Positions 14,079 through 16,452 of a stretch of 16,452 bases of DNA are shown here, piece after piece. Origin of the DNA: an uncultured Alistipes sp. (GTDB lineage: Bacteria; Bacteroidota; Bacteroidia; Bacteroidales; Rikenellaceae). A program made the position numbers and the translations under genes. Positions within the stretch are counted from its first letter, which is position 1; each line of letters begins with the position of its first letter. The DNA lies in assembly GCA_937911745.1 (NCBI GenBank), contig CALDPX010000014.1, forward strand, positions 1-16,452, written 5' to 3'. Under the pieces are notes generated by a model. It was not told where the DNA came from and did no database searches. It worked only from the letters and a program-made list of their open reading frames with translations.

Positions 14079-14738
14079 ATGAAGAGGTGGTTAATTATAA
14101 TATTCGTTCCCATTTTGGTGGCGTGCGGGGGTGCGAGTCCTACCGACAAAGTGCTCTCTGGGGTAAGGGAGAGGGACCAACAAGTACGCAGGCAGATGAT
14201 GGCACTCACAAAGGCTGTAACAACCGAGGGTAGAGAGGACCTTGTAGACTCTCTCATCCTCACTGCCGAGTGCTTAGAGCGCATAGATGCGGAGAATATA
14301 GCCATTGTGGATAGCCTGCTGCAAGACGGTTTACCGAAGGGCTTATCGAAGGTGTCCTACTCCACAATATGGCTCGTCATCGACCACGCGACCTTAGAAA
14401 AGCAGGAACAACACCTTCCACTGGTCGAACAGATGGCAGCAGAGGAGCTAATCTGTGCAAGCGACTACGCAACGCTGTGCGACCGCGTTGCAATGCAACA
14501 CAATCGCCCGCAACGATATGGTACCCAGAGTGTTCAGTTCGGAACACCCACAACCCTGCAACTCCACATATTTCCTGTCGAAGACCCCGAGCACTTGGAC
14601 TCCCTAAGGGCAACTGTCGGCTTGTCGCCCATTGCCGAATACCTCGAACAACTGACCGCAGCGGTGGGCATTGAGGCAAAGTTTATCCCATCTATGACGG
14701 TGGAAGATATCAATCGCCTGAGGTATGATGCACAATAG
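14079..14738 (+). CDS. DUF6624-type lipoprotein
   Basis: A 219-residue lipoprotein. A short signal peptide ends in lipobox LVAC with Cys16, followed by GGAS, so retention in the envelope by lipid is expected. After a charged helical part (20-85) comes the segment from IWLVIDHATLEKQEQHLPLV through LICASDYATLCDRVAMQ to RPQRYGTQ (97-150). The pattern of an HA-dp--Q--yLpll segment, then y--L-DRv, then QrYGTQ is how I recall the DUF6624 family, found widely in Bacteroidota and other bacteria with no proven function. D135, R136 and the YGTQ group (147-150) are its most constant residues. I choose 14079 because MKRW followed by hydrophobic residues gives a proper lipoprotein signal; ATG 14073, two codons earlier, is equally possible, whereas 14016 would put the hairpin repeat inside the gene. 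It is transcribed alone or by read-through from the mutase gene. Confidence 0.85.
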   Translation: MKRWLIIIFVPILVACGGASPTDKVLSGVRERDQQVRRQMMALTKAVTTEGREDLVDSLILTAECLERIDAENIAIVDSLLQDGLPKGLSKVSYSTIWLVIDHATLEKQEQHLPLVEQMAAEELICASDYATLCDRVAMQHNRPQRYGTQSVQFGTPTTLQLHIFPVEDPEHLDSLRATVGLSPIAEYLEQLTAAVGIEAKFIPSMTVEDINRLRYDAQ

Positions 14739-14755
14739 GCTAAGTAATACTTAAC

Positions 14756-14848
14756 GTGAGTTTCGAGCGAGGTGACGAGTTTAAGTCCAACGAGTGGAAA
14801 ACCGATGCTAACGACTATCTGACCTACATCTACCGAGAGACTTTCTGA
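14756..14848 (+). pseudogene. Possible 3' remnant of a lost gene
   Basis: From the stop at 14741 to TGA at 14846-14848 one frame reads VSFERGDEFKSNEWK and TDANDYLTYIYRETF. The composition (aromatic, acidic, balanced, with no low-complexity run) looks like the C-terminus of a real protein, but there is no ATG (only GTG 14756) and no room for a full gene. A strong terminator begins 30 bases after its stop, as would be expected at the end of a gene. I do not recognise the parent family. Chance is an alternative, as the stretch is only 30 codons. Confidence 0.35.
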
Positions 14849-14878
14849 TGGCGGGACGAAAGCAGCAAAGAGATAATC

Positions 14879-14904
14879 AGAGAAAAAGTTTCGGCTTTTT
14901 CTCT
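14879..14904 (+). terminator. Intrinsic terminator before the helicase gene
   Basis: AGAGAAAAAG (14879-14888) pairs perfectly with CTTTTTCTCT (14895-14904) around TTTCGG, followed by CTTTGTTTTTG. It would stop rightward transcription from the DUF6624 lipoprotein gene or from the lost gene whose remnant lies before it. Confidence 0.85.
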
Positions 14905-14924
14905 CTTTGTTTTTGAATTATGCT

Positions 14925-14932
14925 TAACTTTG
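14925..14932 (+). promoter_or_regulatory. -7 box for the helicase gene
   Basis: TAACTTTG matches TAnnTTTG and ends 19 bases before the ATG at 14952. TTTG at 14906-14909 is 15 bases upstream, shorter than the usual 19, so the -33 half is uncertain. It follows directly on the terminator T-tract, so the helicase gene is a separate transcript. Confidence 0.5.
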
Positions 14933-14951
14933 TGAAACAAATGGAGATACT

Positions 14952-16452
14952 ATGGGGCTATTAGATATATTTAGACGGCGTAAAGAGGCTAAAAATGGCA
15001 ACATTAAGCCTCAACAACATACTGCCCAACAGCCGGCACAATATCAAAGAGCATTGCAATTCAATGCCGAGTTCGCCGAGTTGTTGGGTGGCGACTCATT
15101 TATTGCCCGTAGTGATTACAAGCATTTTATCTCGGCATACCAGGAGGAGTACAAGTTCTTCTGCTCCATTGTTGAGGCTAATATCTTGGAAGATTATGTT
15201 AGCAAAAACAATCTCGATATAGCACAGATTGAGGCTTTCATAAACCATTACAAGGAGATTCAAGACCTAACCCAAGAGTCGGCAACTATCAAGAAACATA
15301 ACGACCAATTTGTTACTAAACACATAGAATCTGAAAAAGAGTATCTTGACAATATCCTCAAAGCGTGCGACTCTGCCATATTGCTCGACAATGAGCAGAG
15401 AGAGGTTGTATTGTCGGAGGAGGATAACACTCTCGTTATTGCTGGAGCAGGAGCTGGCAAAACTACAACGGTGGCTGCAAAGGTGCGATATTTGGTCGAA
15501 AAGCGAGGAGTGAAGCCCGAACAAATTTTGGTTATCTCTTTTACTAACAAGGCGGTTGAGGAGTTACGAGAGCGCATCAACCACAATCTAAAAATCCCAA
15601 GTGTTATTACTACATTTCACTCTATCGGCTACTCTATTCTTCGACAGGGCGAAGAGGAGCAACGCAAGATTGTGGATAACGGCTTTATGTATAATGTTAT
15701 CAACGAGTACCTCAAAACGAAGGTATTGCGTAATCCTCAACTCGTTGATAAACTTATTTTGTTCTTTGGTTCCTATTTCTCAGCTCCATACGAGGGTGAG
15801 GACTTGGGAGAATACTTCCAATTTGTTGCCGATGCCGATTATTCGACCCTCAAAAGCGATTTGCAAGATTATGTACAGCAGGTTGTTGATAGGCGTACCC
15901 GTCGCACTCAAACCCTCAATAACGAGGTATTGCGTTCGATGGAGGAGGTGCAGATTGCAAACTTTCTCTACCTTAATCAAATCGAGTATGAATACGAGCC
16001 GATGTATCAGTACCGCATTTTGAGCGCGAACAAACCATATACGCCTGACTTCCGTATAGTGCAAGGCGACAAGGTTACATATATTGAGCACTTTGGCATT
16101 ACAGAAGATGGTCGCAGTAGCCGTTACACCCAAGAACAACTCAACAAATACAAATCCGTCATCAATGATAAGGTATCCTTGCACCGCAAGCACAAAACAG
16201 ATCTTATCTACACATTCTCGCAATACAGAGATGGTAGGGAGATGCTTGAGCACCTTCGAGAGATGCTTTTGGCTCACGGTTGCGAACTCAAAGAAAGACC
16301 TACGGCGGAGGTGTATAAGCGACTTGTTGATACCGAAGAAAACAAATACATTACTCGCCTCACACAGTTGATATGTACCTTTATCGGCAACTTCAAGACA
16401 CAAGGTTTTAAGGGTGGAAAGTTTGCCGATTTTAGAAGCAATACGAAGAATG
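14952..16452 (+). CDS. Helicase IV-like UvrD-family DNA helicase, N-terminal 500 residues
   Basis: An open frame from ATG 14952 to the right edge, 500 codons without a stop. It is a superfamily 1 DNA helicase of the UvrD/helicase IV kind. Seen in order: a charged N-terminal helical region (1-140), QR in DNEQREVV (146-153, the Q-motif place), Walker A GAGAGKTT (165-172), motif Ia VISFTNKAVEELRER (194-208) and motif Ib TFHSIGYSIL (221-230). Then, before the later motifs, comes a domain with IANFLYLNQIEYEYEP (335-350), YTPDF (363-367) and YIEHFG (377-382). P365-D366 and E379 sit like a PD-(D/E)xK nuclease-type core, and the TPDF/IEHFG pair is as I recall it in helicase IV (HelD) proteins. Walker B and motifs III-VI must lie beyond the window. 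Likely role: unwinding DNA in repair or recombination. No partner gene is visible upstream. Confidence 0.85.
   Translation, partial: MGLLDIFRRRKEAKNGNIKPQQHTAQQPAQYQRALQFNAEFAELLGGDSFIARSDYKHFISAYQEEYKFFCSIVEANILEDYVSKNNLDIAQIEAFINHYKEIQDLTQESATIKKHNDQFVTKHIESEKEYLDNILKACDSAILLDNEQREVVLSEEDNTLVIAGAGAGKTTTVAAKVRYLVEKRGVKPEQILVISFTNKAVEELRERINHNLKIPSVITTFHSIGYSILRQGEEEQRKIVDNGFMYNVINEYLKTKVLRNPQLVDKLILFFGSYFSAPYEGEDLGEYFQFVADADYSTLKSDLQDYVQQVVDRRTRRTQTLNNEVLRSMEEVQIANFLYLNQIEYEYEPMYQYRILSANKPYTPDFRIVQGDKVTYIEHFGITEDGRSSRYTQEQLNKYKSVINDKVSLHRKHKTDLIYTFSQYRDGREMLEHLREMLLAHGCELKERPTAEVYKRLVDTEENKYITRLTQLICTFIGNFKTQGFKGGKFADFRSNTKN

Noticed and set aside
15780..16403. A 207-codon minus-strand frame
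   Set aside because: Antisense to the helicase frame, which is open over 500 codons with ordered motifs.

Overview
The window comes from a member of the Bacteroidota, most likely order Bacteroidales. The first 45 bases are the complement of the 5' end of a 16S rRNA gene (AGAGTTTGATCCTGG then GATGAACGCTAGCGGCAG). Bacteroidota-type promoters recur (-7 TAnnTTTG, in the best cases with TTTG exactly 19 bases upstream). Genes mostly lack Shine-Dalgarno sequences, and exported proteins have lipoboxes or signal peptides typical of this phylum. Genus cannot be fixed from this sequence. The DNA looks chromosomal; no integrase, transposase, phage or CRISPR gene was seen.

Layout. Positions 1-610 hold the start of a leftward rRNA operon with two tandem promoters and a boxA-like leader. 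Then come a small outer-membrane barrel protein (minus), a probably broken exported gene (plus), and a long-chain polyprenyl diphosphate synthase (plus). A very large lipoprotein built of four ~133-residue repeats follows (minus). Next is a repeat-rich spacer (palindrome plus nine 9-bp units), then a two-gene zeta-toxin-like kinase/small-partner unit (plus). A spacer made almost wholly of two adjacent ~127-bp hairpin elements runs to the stop of a two-domain M16 zinc protease (minus). A leftward cluster of three genes (phosphodiesterase lipoprotein, family 2 glycosyltransferase, cysteine-cluster protein of unknown function) is divergent from a phosphohexomutase of the GlmM/PMM family (plus). 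A DUF6624-type lipoprotein, a short gene remnant, and the first 500 codons of a helicase IV-like superfamily 1 helicase that runs off the right edge complete the window.

Functions. Most genes serve the envelope: isoprenoid quinone/lipid precursor synthesis, amino sugar or mannose phosphate supply, surface lipoproteins, periplasmic proteolysis and glycosyl transfer. The accessory-looking parts are the kinase/partner pair, the repeat-bearing spacers and the helicase.

Most notable signal. A repeat element at 6079-6206 and 6208-6333, with a diverged partial third copy at 14004-14056, keeps a near-identical core hairpin (TTTGC-TYRAC-GCAAA with a bulged G). In the two full copies the outer stems have different sequence but stay complementary, which is what selection on structure or mobility as a hairpin would leave. 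I do not recognise it as a named family.
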